Below the pieces are notes generated by a model that was not told where the DNA came from, ran no database searches, and worked only from the letters and a program-made list of their open reading frames with translations. DNA of 64,000 nucleotides from Tubulanus polymorphus. Lineage: Eukaryota; Nemertea; Palaeonemertea; Tubulaniformes; Tubulanidae. Below, piece by piece: positions 46,905 through 60,300 of this stretch. The position numbers and the translations under genes are program-made. How positions within the stretch are numbered: the stretch's first letter is position 1; each line of letters begins with the position of its first letter. The stretch covers positions 6,296,231-6,360,230 of the forward strand of contig NC_134033.1 of NCBI RefSeq assembly GCF_964204645.1. The letters are read 5' to 3'.

Positions 46905-48059
46905 ATGCGTTGTCACTTCATCCGCTGGGCCCTCGTGCTTGCTTCAATTCTTGCAGTAGGAAATTGCTCACCTGTGGTCAGAGGTGAAATTCGTCTGGGA
47001 TCTATCTCAGTTTCGTCGTATGATTGCTTCAGTTTCTTTCTTTCGATATCTAAATTTAATATGATTCTATCACACTTCCATCTTCAGATTCGTCGCAAGA
47101 TGAATTAACGCCTGCAGAAATGGTAGAGCTGTTTGAAATGGTATATACCTTAATTCCTTATTTTGATAGAAGCCTACATCCATCCATAAATCACCCTGAC
47201 ATCGCATCACTTCAAGTCATGGTGTTATATAGGGATAGATTATTACTTAGAAGCCCCCTATGACATCACCAATTACCGTGCAATACATCCTGTCTGCCTC
47301 CATAAAATCCCCTAAACATCACAACTTTCAACGCTGCTTTAGATGATAAATGGTGATATAAATGAATGGATTATTCGAGAAGGAACTTATGTTCAATTAT
47401 TTGAACCACAAAAATGCCAGATTAAGCAAAGAAAATTCAGGAACCAGTTAAGAACCACATTGAATTTATTTATTTCGTTTAAGTTTCAATGTGCCATTAT
47501 ATGTATTACCAATCAAATAACGGCATTTATACGTAAGTAGAAGGCAGTCACCTCGTAACGCTACTACATTTGATTCAATGAATGTCTTTTTGAACTTTTA
47601 TACTATTCAGGGTAAATCCGATCCTGCTATACAGGGTTACGTATGGAGTGCCGTTAGAAATGCCCTCAAAGTCGGGGTAAGCATTCTTCCTATACTTTCT
47701 AATTTCAATTTAGCCAGACTGTGCAGTGACTCTGAATACAGTTCCACAGTCGTGCAGGTTTCATGAAAATCTGAATCCAGTTTTACAGTTCTGTGTGGAT
47801 TTGATATGACTCCTGGATCCAGTCCCATTTATGTGCGGGTTCAACCCAAGTCCGACAATCTGCAGTTTTGCAATTGGTTTTGATTACTCTTGATCTGGGG
47901 TAATTTACTAATTGCAAGTTGATTCTTATTTTGCAGGTAAGCAGATTCGGTAGCACCGCCATTGGTGCGGCTGGAGCCCTGGCCGGTAAAGACGCGTACG
48001 AATTTGCCAAAAATAAACTCACCGAATCGTTGGAAAGCTACCTGAAGAAACTCCAATGA
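46905..48059 (+). CDS. Four-exon gene for a 106-residue secreted protein
   Basis: Coding exons 46905-46983, 47088-47140, 47611-47676 and 47937-48059 have GT-AG borders (GTGAAA, GTATAT and GTAAGC donors; TTCAG, TTCAG and TTGCAG acceptors). Their phases join without a stop. An acceptor at 46881-46887 implies a non-coding exon upstream. Residues 1-21 are a signal peptide (FIRWALVLASILAVGNC). An acidic stretch (SSQDELTPAEMVELFEM) follows. The C-terminal ~62 residues are rich in Gly/Ala (STAIGAAGALAGK) with an amphipathic lysine-containing end (LESYLKKLQ). The layout signal, acidic pro-region, small Gly/Ala/Lys-rich mature part recalls peptide precursors such as antimicrobial peptides. I do not recognise the family; the function is open. 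Confidence 0.65.
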
Positions 48060-50180
48060 TCATTCGTGACAAGAAGAATAACCTAGATAAATCGTAAGTT
48101 AAAGAAACTTCCGTAGAAAAAAACAATTTGGAGACTTGGGTAGCAGCCATAATTTATGAAAAGTTCCATTGTCAAAACCTTCAAAATCCATTTGCGTGGT
48201 CGAGCAATAGGCAAAATCTATATTTGCTGGTCTGTATTTCATATTCCACGAACGTTAGTGCGTATCGAGCATCTGCCAAGTATTTTTTACAGTATTTTTG
48301 CATGGATAAATGAACCAACAAAGGATAGATGTGGCTGTAAGTTTATAAAACTTATACAATCTTATTTTCATGTCATACTGTCGGTTGATCTATAATGAAA
48401 TATCTATTTCATCTGGTTTAGCACAATCAAGCAAAAACTCATTTCGACTGCTAATCGAGTTATTTTTGGTACCGTATGAATTTCTTTCATAAGAAATCAA
48501 TATCAAAATCTTTATTTTTTTCATGATTCTGTATTACGAGAGTGCCTCATAGCGACAGACGCTAAGTAGCATTCCAGAGGTTCAAGCGATGAAGACAAAA
48601 TTTGGTAAAGGGCTAGGGAGACCTCCAAAACGAAAGGCTTCATCTGATATAGAATTGCCGACAAAATAAGAAGCGAAAACACAGGCTGGGTTGGTACATA
48701 ACAGATTTTGTGCTGATGAATACGCGTGCTCGTACTTGTAAAACATTAGATTTTTGCATTCAGATTATAATGAACACTGCAGAAGATGAGTATTCTATTG
48801 GATATCACCTGAAAACATTGCAGATAGAGAGCTGCAAGCTTAATCCAAATATGGATCCTGTCAATGAAAAAATGCCTCGCACGGTGAAAGTTCGCTGTGA
48901 TAAATTAGCCGATAAAAACTGCGGATGAACAGATTTTCCCGTGATTGCGGAGACCAAAATAGCGGTGTTGTCATATCGCGGTATCACGGAATCGCGAAAT
49001 TTTCCCAAAAAAAACATGGAATTTCTTCATTTTCACTATAAATAGTAACTGGGGTTAATTTTTCCACTAGGATATCCTTTGTCGGAGAAGGGAAAACGAA
49101 CGAAATCTACGTACGCAATGCATTCTCGTGAAACAGCGCTATCAGCAGTGAATCGTATTGATTAGTCTTACGGTATAAGACATACAACGTATAATACGAT
49201 GTTATACAGCAACCTTCAAAATCCATTTGCGTGGTCGAGCAATAGGCAAAATCTATATTTGCTGGTCTGTATTTCATATTCCACGAACGTTAGTGCGTAT
49301 CGAGCATCTGCCAAGTATTTTTGACAGTATTTTTGCATGGATAAATGAACCAACTACAATGAACGTGTTCCCAGTATAACCATAGGTCTGGAATGGATAT
49401 CATCAACGAGTCAACAAACTGCAAGGAATATTACGCTACGGACCTCTTGTATTCTCAAATTCAAAACAGCATGTAAAAATTCGATTACCAACCTATCACG
49501 ATGAAGGTCATCCAGCGCAGCTTTGATAACACACGCTCCTTTGAATTTGCTACCGATCTGTTAGATCTGTTCGTGTCTTGGTTGAATGACCACTGTGAAT
49601 ACTTCGAATGATTTGGATTTGGTTTCCATAGATAATTGTCTGTCTGATGAAATAAAAACCCACAATATAACCAAAAATAAACTACACATTAGATCAGTTT
49701 TTGAAAATGGCCCGTAGAATTGGATCGAAACTTCAAATTCACTAGTTCCTTTCTATTATAATGTGGGTTTTTACTTCATGATTTGGGTTTATCTTTCGCT
49801 GGAGAACTATACTCGTCAAAGAGCGATTCATTTTGGGCACCCGTTCAACAGTTCTCGGTTTAACAATTTTATTTTCAATGTTTTAACTCGAGTTTTAAAT
49901 CACTTTTCTTATGTTTTATATAGAGTTAAATCATAACCGTGGAATAGGGTTCAAATATATACATGTTTCAACTTTCATTTATCCGCTTATCACGAACCTC
50001 TGATGGAGAACAAATAACATTTACCGATATGGAAATATTAGTTTTATCATCTGCTGTTGGCCTATTTTCCATTAATATTTATACAATACTCGGCGCAGGT
50101 GCCGTTTATAATCGAAATTACGTTTATGTATTATTCTGCGGGACTTGATAATGATCATCATTTTCAATTTCAGACTGCAG
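48060..50180. other. 3' flank with a 145-bp direct repeat; no clear gene
   Basis: About 48176-48320 and 49208-49352 are near-identical direct repeats (CCTTCAAAATCCATTTGCGT through GGATAAATGAACCAAC). Other ORFs are short and lack signals. Confidence 0.5.
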
Positions 50181-50204
50181 AGCCACCGGCGCCGCCGCAA
50201 GTAA
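50174..50204 (+). other. Possible terminal exon
   Basis: TTTCAATTTCAG precedes ACTGCAGAGCCACCGGCGCC, reading TAEPPAPPQVTHP then a stop in one frame, and GAATAAA follows within 50 bp. It could be an alternative last exon of the secreted-protein gene or belong to an unrecognised transcript. Only splice and polyadenylation-like signals support it. Confidence 0.25.
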
Positions 50205-50474
50205 CCCATCCATAAATCCATTGTCTAATAGCTCGGCGATCGAATAAATTTTTTTTTGTATAAACTGCTACGACCAGTTCGTTGTTATTTGAGTGGAATA
50301 GGGACCTGCAAATTTTGTTCAGTTTAAAACATTCGATGAAGCGCTCTTTCTGTCCGTATTGTAACGATAGTGTAAAATCTCATGAGAAAGAAACATGAGC
50401 CCGCAATGTTTCCTTAAGCAATTATTCGAATGTTAAAAAAATTCTAGTTTAACTTTGTGTCACATCTCGTGTGA

Positions 50475-50585
50475 TAATTAGTCTCTTTGTTCTGGATTGT
50501 ATGTATCTCATAATTTTGTTGTAACTCAAGTATTCTTGTATGTGATTAGGATAAAGTCGAAACGTCGTATTGATTGTTAGCTCTA
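50475..50585 (+). repeat. Penelope-like terminal repeat fragment, plus orientation
   Basis: TAGTCTCTTTGTTCTGGATT through TAGGATAAAGTCGAAACGT matches the reverse complement of about 51955-52066 with gaps. The fragment therefore lies in inverted orientation to the Penelope-like remnant at 51930. Confidence 0.55.
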
Positions 50586-51929
50586 GGAAACATTTCGTAA
50601 TCATTCTCCTTTTTTCTTTTTTGATATTTATTGTTCGATTTTCATTGGTTGTTAGGCTACCGTATTTTGTTGTTCGATTTTTATTGGTTTGCAGGCTACC
50701 GTGAGACCCTAATTCTTATAGACCCTACACTCAGTGTGTCTGTGTGTGTCTGAGTTTCAGCTACTTAGCATCGTTAATAGTTAGTCGATCTTGATGAAAC
50801 TTAGGTACAATGTTTTAAAGGCCCAGTGTGCGATCTAGCGGCAGAACTAAGCACTGCAATCTCTGTTTTTGAGCGAAATGACCACCTAGAAGAAGACTTC
50901 ATAATCAGAGAACGGGGTTGAAATTCAAAAATTTGGCTTTTGGCCCTAGATACAGCATATTTAAAATGCAATGGGAATTAACTTGAGGTAATTTCGGAGT
51001 TCGAGTTCGAGACTGAGCCCGAGAACCGTTGTCGCTTATGGCTCGTTTGAAAAAAATCGGTCGTTTCCATTTGAAAATAAATTGCGCATTACGCCGTACA
51101 AAATCGCGAAAAGCATATGTACGTATTTACTTAAAACATGTTCTTTGCTTTGCTTACGGGTGATATCATGGAAATGAGCGTTATTCCCAGATTTTAAAAG
51201 CATCTGCTGCGTACGTAGTTAATATATACGGCACGGATAAAGCATTGTTTACTCTCACTGGAATTTTCACTTTATCGACTCAATTTCACTGTAGTTATCA
51301 CGGTAATTAAGGTAAGTTTTACAGCTGTGACACTTACGCAGTAATTCCCACGCTGCACTTTACTCGCAGATTTTGTGAAATCACTGGTGATGATGCAACG
51401 ATATCACGGCTTTAATGCACGTATAGCTGCTCGGCGCCGATGGTGGTGATATGAAAACCTTGCATAAAAAGTCGCCTAAACCAGATCTTGATCTGAAGTC
51501 GTCATGGACTTGCAATTTGCAGTTGAATAACTTGTTATGATGAATAATGAATTACAATAATTATAATGACGAATTACATTCAAAGAAGGTTATACGTGGT
51601 TACATTAAATTGCATTGATATACATTTTTCTAGCTAGCATTTCGTAACCTATGTAACCTATTGTAACACCATCATTTTCTTCGTCGAAATGTTCATGTTA
51701 TAACAGTCCTAGTATGATGTACATTTAATTTGGAAATTGGTCCTACGATAGAACAATTGGTATATCGGTCAACCTTGGAAGTGGGTAGTAGGATGCAGCG
51801 TCAGATTTCACTACAGGGCCATTCCACTCACGTGTTAGAAACTACCAAAGCCAAACTAATTCAACCCCCAACTAGGGGCTTGCCGCATCAGACTGGGGAT
51901 GGGGAGAGAATCCCACAATGATAATAAAA
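50586..51929. other. Spacer between Penelope-like fragments; no gene
   Basis: The duplicated phrase GTTCGATTTTCATTGGTT / GTTCGATTTTTATTGGTT with AGGCTACCGT (50634-50701) forms a short direct repeat. Otherwise nothing was recognised. Confidence 0.35.
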
Positions 51930-52900
51930 AGTCCGAAAATGAAACTTCGAGTAGTTTATTTCAACGTTTCGACTATATCCTAATAGTCATCTTCAGGAAT
52001 AATGAGATACTACAGAAATTATGAGATATATATACAATCCAGAGACAAAGAGACTAATTCAAGTAATCAGAGATGATACAAACTAAAGGAAAATTAACGT
52101 AGAAACAGTTACACGCTAAAATGGATTAAAGGGAAGCAAACTAAGGGGTAATTATAAACAACAATAGTGAGTATAAATATAAATGAAACTTAAAGTCACT
52201 AGTAAAAAGAAAGACAAACTAGGGGGCACTTAAATTAAAACAAAGGTGAATACAAGTTAAGTCAGAGACGAAATTGATGAGAGAACAAATAACAAATAAT
52301 CAAAGGGGAAATCAAGTGTTGAGTTTAACCAGTTTACAGAGGAATTTTGATATAAGTTTATTATGGGGTGAAAAACCGTTGTTAAGGTTTACAACGTTGT
52401 TCGAATTTTCAATAATTAATGCAGATTCCAAAATATGTCTTCTAGTTTTATCGCTGCAAGGGTAAATTAATTCAGCATTAGCAAAATCAAAATTGTGTGA
52501 CGTCTGAAAAACATGACTAGCAACTCCGCTTTCAGGTTTAAAGTTTTTTACATCTAATTTATGCTCTTTTATGCGTTGATTAAGATTCCGACCTGTTTCT
52601 CAGACTGGGGAAGATAATTAATAACACGAACCGGAACCAACATTTTAATAATCTTCCGACTATGTCCTTAATTCGATTTCCGATTTCAAAATCAAACCGC
52701 TGATTTGCTCCTGGCAGGGTTGGTAATTTAGTAATTTGGTAACAGGGGTGGTTTATTTGCAAGTTACATAAATTTTCAATCAAATAAAATCGAAATAAGA
52801 GGGAACCTATTTCATTGTCAACGACTCCAAGTATACTCTTCAACTGTGGAACTAGGTCCCTGGTTTTTGTAATAACTGCAGATAAGCTCATATCCACTTA
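51930..52900 (-). mobile_element. Penelope-like element remnant, GIY-YIG end and terminal repeat
   Basis: On the minus strand the stretch 52600-52290 encodes LNQRIKEHKLDVKNFKPESG, SHVFQTSHNFDFANAELIYP and RRHILESALIIENSNNVVNL. This is the C-terminal part of the GIY-YIG endonuclease of Penelope-like elements. 52897-52580 carries further degenerate reverse transcriptase and linker sequence. Downstream (51955-52066) is the characteristic terminal repeat, reading GACTATTAGGATATAGTCGA and CGAAACGTTGAAATAAACT. The rest of the reverse transcriptase is missing. Confidence 0.65.
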
Positions 52901-54330
52901 TATCACACTAATGATGCCTTATCAACGCCAGTATCGGGTCTAATTCACCGTCATAGGAATGCGCATAAAAATTATCGCTTGGTGGTTAATGATCGCATCA
53001 GCGATTTCCCGTGTTTAGTCACCTGACCAATTTCCACAGTCATGGGTTCCACAATCTTGGTGGTCGAAATATGATCAGTTCCAATCAGCCGTACAACGAG
53101 TATAGAAAACCCTGGTTCTGAACGTATGTATCAGAGGGCATTGTTCGTAGGCATACGGTCAGGCTTTGTAAGTGAATATTGAGCTAGTGGGTGAACAAAC
53201 TAATTCTCCGTGAACAACGAAACCCTCGTCAATAAAAGTACCGGTAATAATATGAATTGTCGAATCAATTATTCAAATATAAATAATAGGAATAACGTTA
53301 TATTATCATATAGTTTGCCCATTCCGCGACAGAGACTATAAATAACGAAACGCGACAGAAACTCGTTGTTAACTGTATATCGGAATACATACAATCTTAA
53401 ACCCAAAGAACCAGAGCTACTGTCAACGATTACTTTTCAGGTTTTGGATATTTCTTAAGATTTGCTTATTGTATCGTCTGCGATAAAACAGACGAAAAGG
53501 TCAGCAACATTTTCGGACATCAATTCATTTTGCAGCGGACGAAATGAAAAATGCCTTTTGATGTCTCGTATCGAAATACATGTTTTTGATTTACGCGGAC
53601 ACGGATTACTGCGAGTGATTTGTTGACTAAGGACTATGAGAATAAAAAGTGATGAACAGCGGATGCTTTTAACTACAACTCAGAACTAGTGGCGATGATC
53701 TACGCGATGATCTAAGATTCTTACACTCGGAGAAGATACACGTACATTACAATGGAACTTTGAACACGTGGACCGAAATGTGTTAGTATTTCGGCGTACA
53801 ACATGAAGACTTCATGAAAAAACATTGGAAACTGTATGTATTTCTATGAAGTTTATTGTGTTGTCAAGTTGTTCGCTGCTCCGGCAATGTACCAGCTTCT
53901 GGATGTACCAATCGAACGTGTTCTAAAGGTACCAGTCATACACTATTTTCTAAAGGTCAGTCAAAAAGTGGATTCTGAAGGTACTACTCAAAGACTTCAT
54001 TCTTAAGGCACTTGTGGCAGTGACCTGTAAAACACTAGATTCCGAAGGTACCGGTACCTGTGACGGTACAGTGTGGTGGTAGGCTACCACTTGCGTAGAG
54101 ATCTGTAAGGAAAATAATTTCGAAAAATACGTAGCAATGGAAATAAATTGCTAACCATTCCAGACAAAATGAAAGAAATAATTAGAATAGAAATTGATTA
54201 AATTTAATAAATTGATTAAATTTACGTTATATTTTCCACTTCCCGTGCGCAGAAAAGTGCGAGGTGAATATTAAAAGATACGAAGCACCGCTCGATTTTG
54301 AATGATTAAAAACTCCGTAACATCTTAAAT
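52901..54330. other. Upstream region of the adhesion-type GPCR; no gene seen
   Basis: Between 53870 and 54080 several imperfect copies of a TTCTAAAGGTACCAGT / TTCTGAAGGTACTACT type unit occur (short degenerate tandem repeat). No other feature. Confidence 0.4.
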
Positions 54331-57300
54331 ATGCAGAAGTTATCGAGATATCTGATATTCACGCTGGTTTTTGTGGTAACGCTGATGGACTTCACGCTTA
54401 CCCGCGGCCTTGACACAACGGTGGTCGTGAATTTGAATGTGACATCTAAGCTATCGACGAAAAAACAAAAACTTGTCGACGAAACTGGATTAAAGCCACT
54501 CTCTTGCCGAAAGTGTGAGTTTAAGCATCAAAATTCACTTACTACCTTCATTACAGGTTCCATACAGTTCAGAGTTGAAAACGAACCAAATTCATTTCGA
54601 AGGGCTAGCGTTAATTTAACTAACAAATTGTGGATCTCAAAGGTCCAAGGGTCCAAATAAGTGAACTTTCTGAAATGCTCTGATAAATGGTCCACCGTTA
54701 CGCTTAACATCTTTTTATTTTTGTGGAAGAATAGTAAACTACATTATTTTCAAAAATACTCTAGTGTGGATCTTCAAACTCGTTATAAAGCAAACAAACG
54801 ATTCAACTAAGAAATTTTCCATAGAGACAATATGTGCAAAACACCAACGAGGCAAACAATTTTGATTTCAATGATGCTATTCCTTTCCAAATTTAAAACC
54901 GTTTGAATCGTTGCCGAATTGTAATTTTCAAATTTCTAGATGATTCCTTCTCCTTCTCTACTCTCTGTAGTTCCATATTATACTAGAATGTTTATTTGTT
55001 TTGCTTCCTGTGAATTTAAGATATGTGTTTCGCCGAGGCATTCGACGACGAAGAATATGGAAGTGGCTCTTGGCCAGATGTAGAATTGTGGCAGGAAGTG
55101 AGGATACCCTGTCCGCTAGGCGGCACTACTAATTCGAGTATGGTAACGCGTCAGTGCGTCGTAGATGATGAACAGGGAACCATCTGGGGTAGAATGAAGT
55201 TTGTCAATTGTCGGAGAACTCCCTTAGCTTATCGGATAAGCGATATACTGGCAGATTTAGCTATCGTAAGTGTCACTTTGAATGCCGTAATGTACAGATA
55301 ATTCCCGAGTTGCGAGTATTCTGCGTCGCAATGCATTCGGTATTACGGTATCGCCCGTGCAAATATCCAACCTATCTATCCTCTCTGCGTAGAATGATAT
55401 CTGAGCCACACTGGGCAACAGTATAATTGACGTAGGTAACTATCGTAACTTTCTTGACAATTCTCAGGGGCGGATCCAAGATTTTCAAAGGAGATGGTCT
55501 GCTTGTCATCCCCGTCAAAGAAAACAAAATAGTCTCTTTTTTCATGCATTCTTGGCGCTTTTCGGCACTGCTTGATTATCTCATACATGTTTAAAATGTA
55601 GCATTCGAAACCTGAAAATCGATGAAATATACGAAATTTCCATAAGGGTGAAAGATGCTCCAGCACCCAAAGCATCCCCTGGACCCACGCCTGATTCTGT
55701 AACAGAATTCCTCATGGGCATAAGTACGGACTAGGCGTAGAGTCAAAGATAGTCCTCGCCTATCAGAGGATGGTGATTGATCATCTAGTATCAGAATAGA
55801 TTACTCTGGTTACTCGTCGGTAGAAATAGGTAACGATACAACGGACATCCTCTGGGCGAACTTTACCTGTAGAAAGTGGTCGAACAATAGTCGCTATCAT
55901 TGGGGGAGCAATTGATAATCCGGTTGACTGTCTATTCAATACGGTGACGGAATTTCCACACACGTTTCTAACTTTGTACCATATCATGTGTCCTCGAGTT
56001 AGAATATTCTTTTTAGTCAAGAGCTACACCGATGAATCGTTCAGCTGAGGTTCTGAGTCGAGCTATTACCGAGGTGTGGTCCATCTGCACGACGTGTGGT
56101 ATAACGCCGTTCATATCGCATTCGATCGATAAGATTTTGACGCGCGTGGGTTTCAACACGAAGTTCAAGGTCACCGAGTTGTCCGACGGCGAAAAACTGA
56201 CCGAAATAGTAAGCATGCTGCTCGAATCCCCGACCGAAACGTTGGCTTACAAAATTGACCCCGCCATCCACACATTTGCCAGGTAAAAATAACGAAGAAG
56301 GATTTTCCAAAATAAGTTTAATCAATTTGCAACTTACACAGAAAACCAGGATTTCTGTGCGGTTATCGATTGTACCGATCCGGAATTCGGGATATTCTTC
56401 TCAGAAGAAGATTTCTGCCATCGTCACGGAGATGGCCGAAATAGCAAATAAAAAGATAGTTACATTCCATTTCTTGTAGAGTACGATAGAACGATCGAAA
56501 GACCTCCCTGTATTTCTTGCCCTGCTGATTTTCCTTTGATTTTGATTATTGCTAGATATTCAGCTATTTTCCCAAAAATTTATATTGTATACACTGTTCA
56601 TACTATATTCGTGACGAGGTAAAATACACAAATTGAACTAATGCTGCGATAATGATGAGAGACGTTATAGGCCAATGTGAACAAAAAACTATCACAGCTT
56701 CAAAAGATTCCCCGTAAACCACTGAGGATTATTTCGAAAAACTTTCTATTTCGCTGATTCTCAAAACGATATCTCGGCAAACTCAGTGATACAGTCCAAA
56801 AGCTACGAGCAAGGCCTACCTCGTAAACAATTAAGAATTGGTAACATTATTCTCCGATTTGGTTAAAGCAAACTGAGTGTTTAAGAAGACCCCAACGTGT
56901 CTTGAAAAGGTTTAAGCTTTAAACGGTTAAATTTTGATTGTTTTCCATATTGGAAAACATAAAGTTACTAATATCCTTTAAACCAAAAATTTTAAAAAGT
57001 TATACCTTTTTCACAAAACTGACCCTGCTCCGCACAGTCAACACTTCTGATGCATTTGTATTTATTGGAACAGAACATCGGACTTTCTGGCTTTTAAATA
57101 TCCTAAGTTGGTTCAGCTTACTTCTGGTGATGTTATTAATGTTATGGAGTCACAGTTTCTCAGGATTGTTGCGACGAAAAGTAATCGAGGTATAAAATCT
57201 ATATACGCTAGAGAATTAATAACACATTATCCCTCAAATCTGTGTGACCCTTGAACAAACGCGTTGATGTTCATTCATTTTCAGCTGAAAATACGTCATT

Positions 57301-60300
57301 ATCAGATGAAAAACAGCCGGCGAACATTAAGCCGATGAAAGGCAAAAAGAAAGAGTGGCGAAAAGTTATTTTTGACTCAAATAAGGTAAGCCAGCATGAT
57401 TACCAGTAAGTAGGATATGAAGTCTTCATTTACTGGTAAGACAGAATATCTGGATTGGGGGTAGGCGAGGATAAATGATATGTGAACAAAAAGAACTAGG
57501 GATCAGTTTTACAGAACAGCATTAATGTCGACTCTTAGTTGTTAACTCACTTGAAATGAATTGAGCTCAACCTCAGGTTGAAGTTAATACCATTTCATTA
57601 AACTGCGTCCAACTTAACTAACGTAATCTTGATTACGAGTAGGCAGGAATAAGGTCCGTAATATAAGACTCCAATTGCACAAATACAAATAAATTGCATA
57701 AATACATTGCTGCTTTCAAATATCTTAGTAAACCGATCTAATTCGGAATATGTGATTTTATTATCGTGAAGTAAATATCTGCATGCAGCTGCGTTCTTTG
57801 CGTTGCAGGATCCGGACAGAAGGTTGTATCGACGATTTTGTACTCGTAATGGTCTAGTAGACGAGATCGACCCCGTAACAGGTAAACATTAATACTCGTC
57901 CAGTCGGTGGCCCTGCAAATACTTTTGCTTCATAGGCCCGGTGTTTCCACGGAAATAACTTTTTTTTACTCTACCTCAGGGAGCCGCTTCCGTAGTTATG
58001 GCTTAGACTTAACTATCAGTCTAAGACCATCTTAGTACTATACCAATCTAACAACTTGAAACTAAGATTAAAGATTACTTAAGATTTAAGATTACTTTTT
58101 GACATATCGGTAGGTAATTCTTGACTATGGAACCGGTCCGACCCAATTCAGTCAATAGTTTTAGTCTAACTCTATATAGTTCACCTTTGTATCGTAACTT
58201 CTCTGAACCTATAAACTGTGGATCTGGTTCAAATTGCGGTAAGCATTCTATAGCAATGTATGAATTTGTTTGGTTCTTCACGTTAGGATCTAAATGGAAC
58301 GTCAGTGCTGCCTGTAGGCAAATAGAAGTTTTAAGCGATGGCCGGACTACGTGTATTTGCGATTTTTCCGCATTTTTGCCCCAGCCAGGCACGCATGGAC
58401 AGGTATTTTGCTCACGACCTATAGCTACGAATTCTAAGATAGTCTACATACTGCACATCCATTTTGTATAATTTCAGGGAGTGAAGATAAGGAATGCCGG
58501 CATAACATTTTGGGTAAAGATTCGGATAACTAATTTACACGATTGAAAAGCACCTACGAATGTGGTCGGAATTTATCTTTTCAGCGTTTTCGAAGCATCG
58601 CAGAACTGGCACGTGTCCAAATGACCTTGGCCTGTTTTTCGTTCGTATGCTTGCTATGTACCGCCGTCACTCTTTTATCATTCAAGTGAGTCGTCGGTCA
58701 TTTCGTTCATTGAACAACTTGTCTCTCTAAAATAATAATTGGATTCTTCATTACAATTTTGAATTGAACAGCCAATGAATATAACACCAGTCTATCTGTT
58801 TATCACATTAGGTCTGAGCTTCTAGGTAAGCTAACCCTATTGTTTGTACATTTTTAACCTCACGACAGGACGGCCTTTAAATGTTGCCCGCATTTGTGAG
58901 CAGCCAGCAGGACTTGCATTACAACAGATCACGCCTTGTACGACTGAGCTACTGAGGCCAAGCTCAGTTTTTGGCAAAATTCCTGATTTTCATATTCTGA
59001 CCAATAGTTTTCTGGACTCGATTTAAGTTTACCATTAGGTGACATTCTTTTTTCCGTTTACAAAATCAAGAATATAAACATTCAAAAAAGTTGTTCAATT
59101 TTAGAAAAATACTAGACACGAAAGTAGATTTTGATCAAACAGAATTCTTGATATCCTAGATGATCGTTGTAACGAGGTTCCATTGTTTAAAGTATATTCC
59201 ATTGTATAATCAGTTAAAACGAACAGATTTTCTGGTGTCCTTGAGATCGTTGTAGCGAGGTTCCAACTGTAGATGAGTTATAACGAACAAATTTTCTGGT
59301 ATCCTGAGGTTCCACTGCATATAGAAATATCGGTTATAACAAACAGATATATCGATTATAGCACTGTAACATTTTATATTTCTACCTCACTTTTCATGTA
59401 GACGCTACAGACAAGAACGAACTAAATTGATCTTGGTGAATTTGTGTTTCGCGTTGATGTTTTTCTACGTGATTTTCCTGTTCGCCTCGTTTCTTTCTGA
59501 TGTTCACCTATGCCCGGTGTCGTCTGCGATGCGTCTCTACATCATCCTCGTGTCGCTATCGTGGAATTTCGTCGAGGCTTTCAATATGTACCTGACGCTG
59601 GTAAAGGTACTGTCCAAACCGATCACGGCGTTCGTTAGAAAGGCGGCTATATTTGCGTGGGGTAAGTGTACTCGAGACAACGTATAGATTTCAACCTTCA
59701 CATAGCATAATGAGACCACTTGCTCAATAAATTTGGTTTAAGCAAAGATACATATCAGATATAAGATAAATACTGCGGTCAGAATCAAGATCTGATTTTC
59801 GCTTTAATTATTCTCTGTACACTTCTACCAGACCGTAAGTATACGTAGCATTTTTGCGGGTTTCAATGTTCTTAACAATACAAAGGAGATATGGCACGGA
59901 TCAGAGAAGAATTCTTGACCAAAAACCTGGCGCCACGCATAACAACACCACGGACGCTCAAATATGAAAAACCGACGTGCTTGACGCAAACCGGACGGTC
60001 ACGGATACAATATATCGAAATACAAATTTTCTGGATTTTTCGTTTTGAACAAAAGAAATTGGTATTGAAAGTCCAACAAAATCTGCTATTTCTATTTGTT
60101 TCTATTTTTACTCAGGGGTACCTTTACTGATAGTGTTTATCCCGTTCGCTGTTGATATCAATATTTACCAAGGTGAATGGATCGACTGTCAGTTTTTGTA
60201 AGTATTGAAATAATCTTAACCTCTCAAGCACAACACAGACTGTGTAACATTTCAGTCGATTCATCCGCCTGCTGAAACGAAAAACTGCCAAAAGTAACGG

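Noticed and set aside
57020-57195. Additional membrane-span exon in the adhesion-type GPCR (FWLLNILSWFSLLLVMLLML)
   Set aside because: Its phase does not match the neighbouring exons and helix 1 is already supplied by 58585-58685; kept out as a probable intronic ORF.
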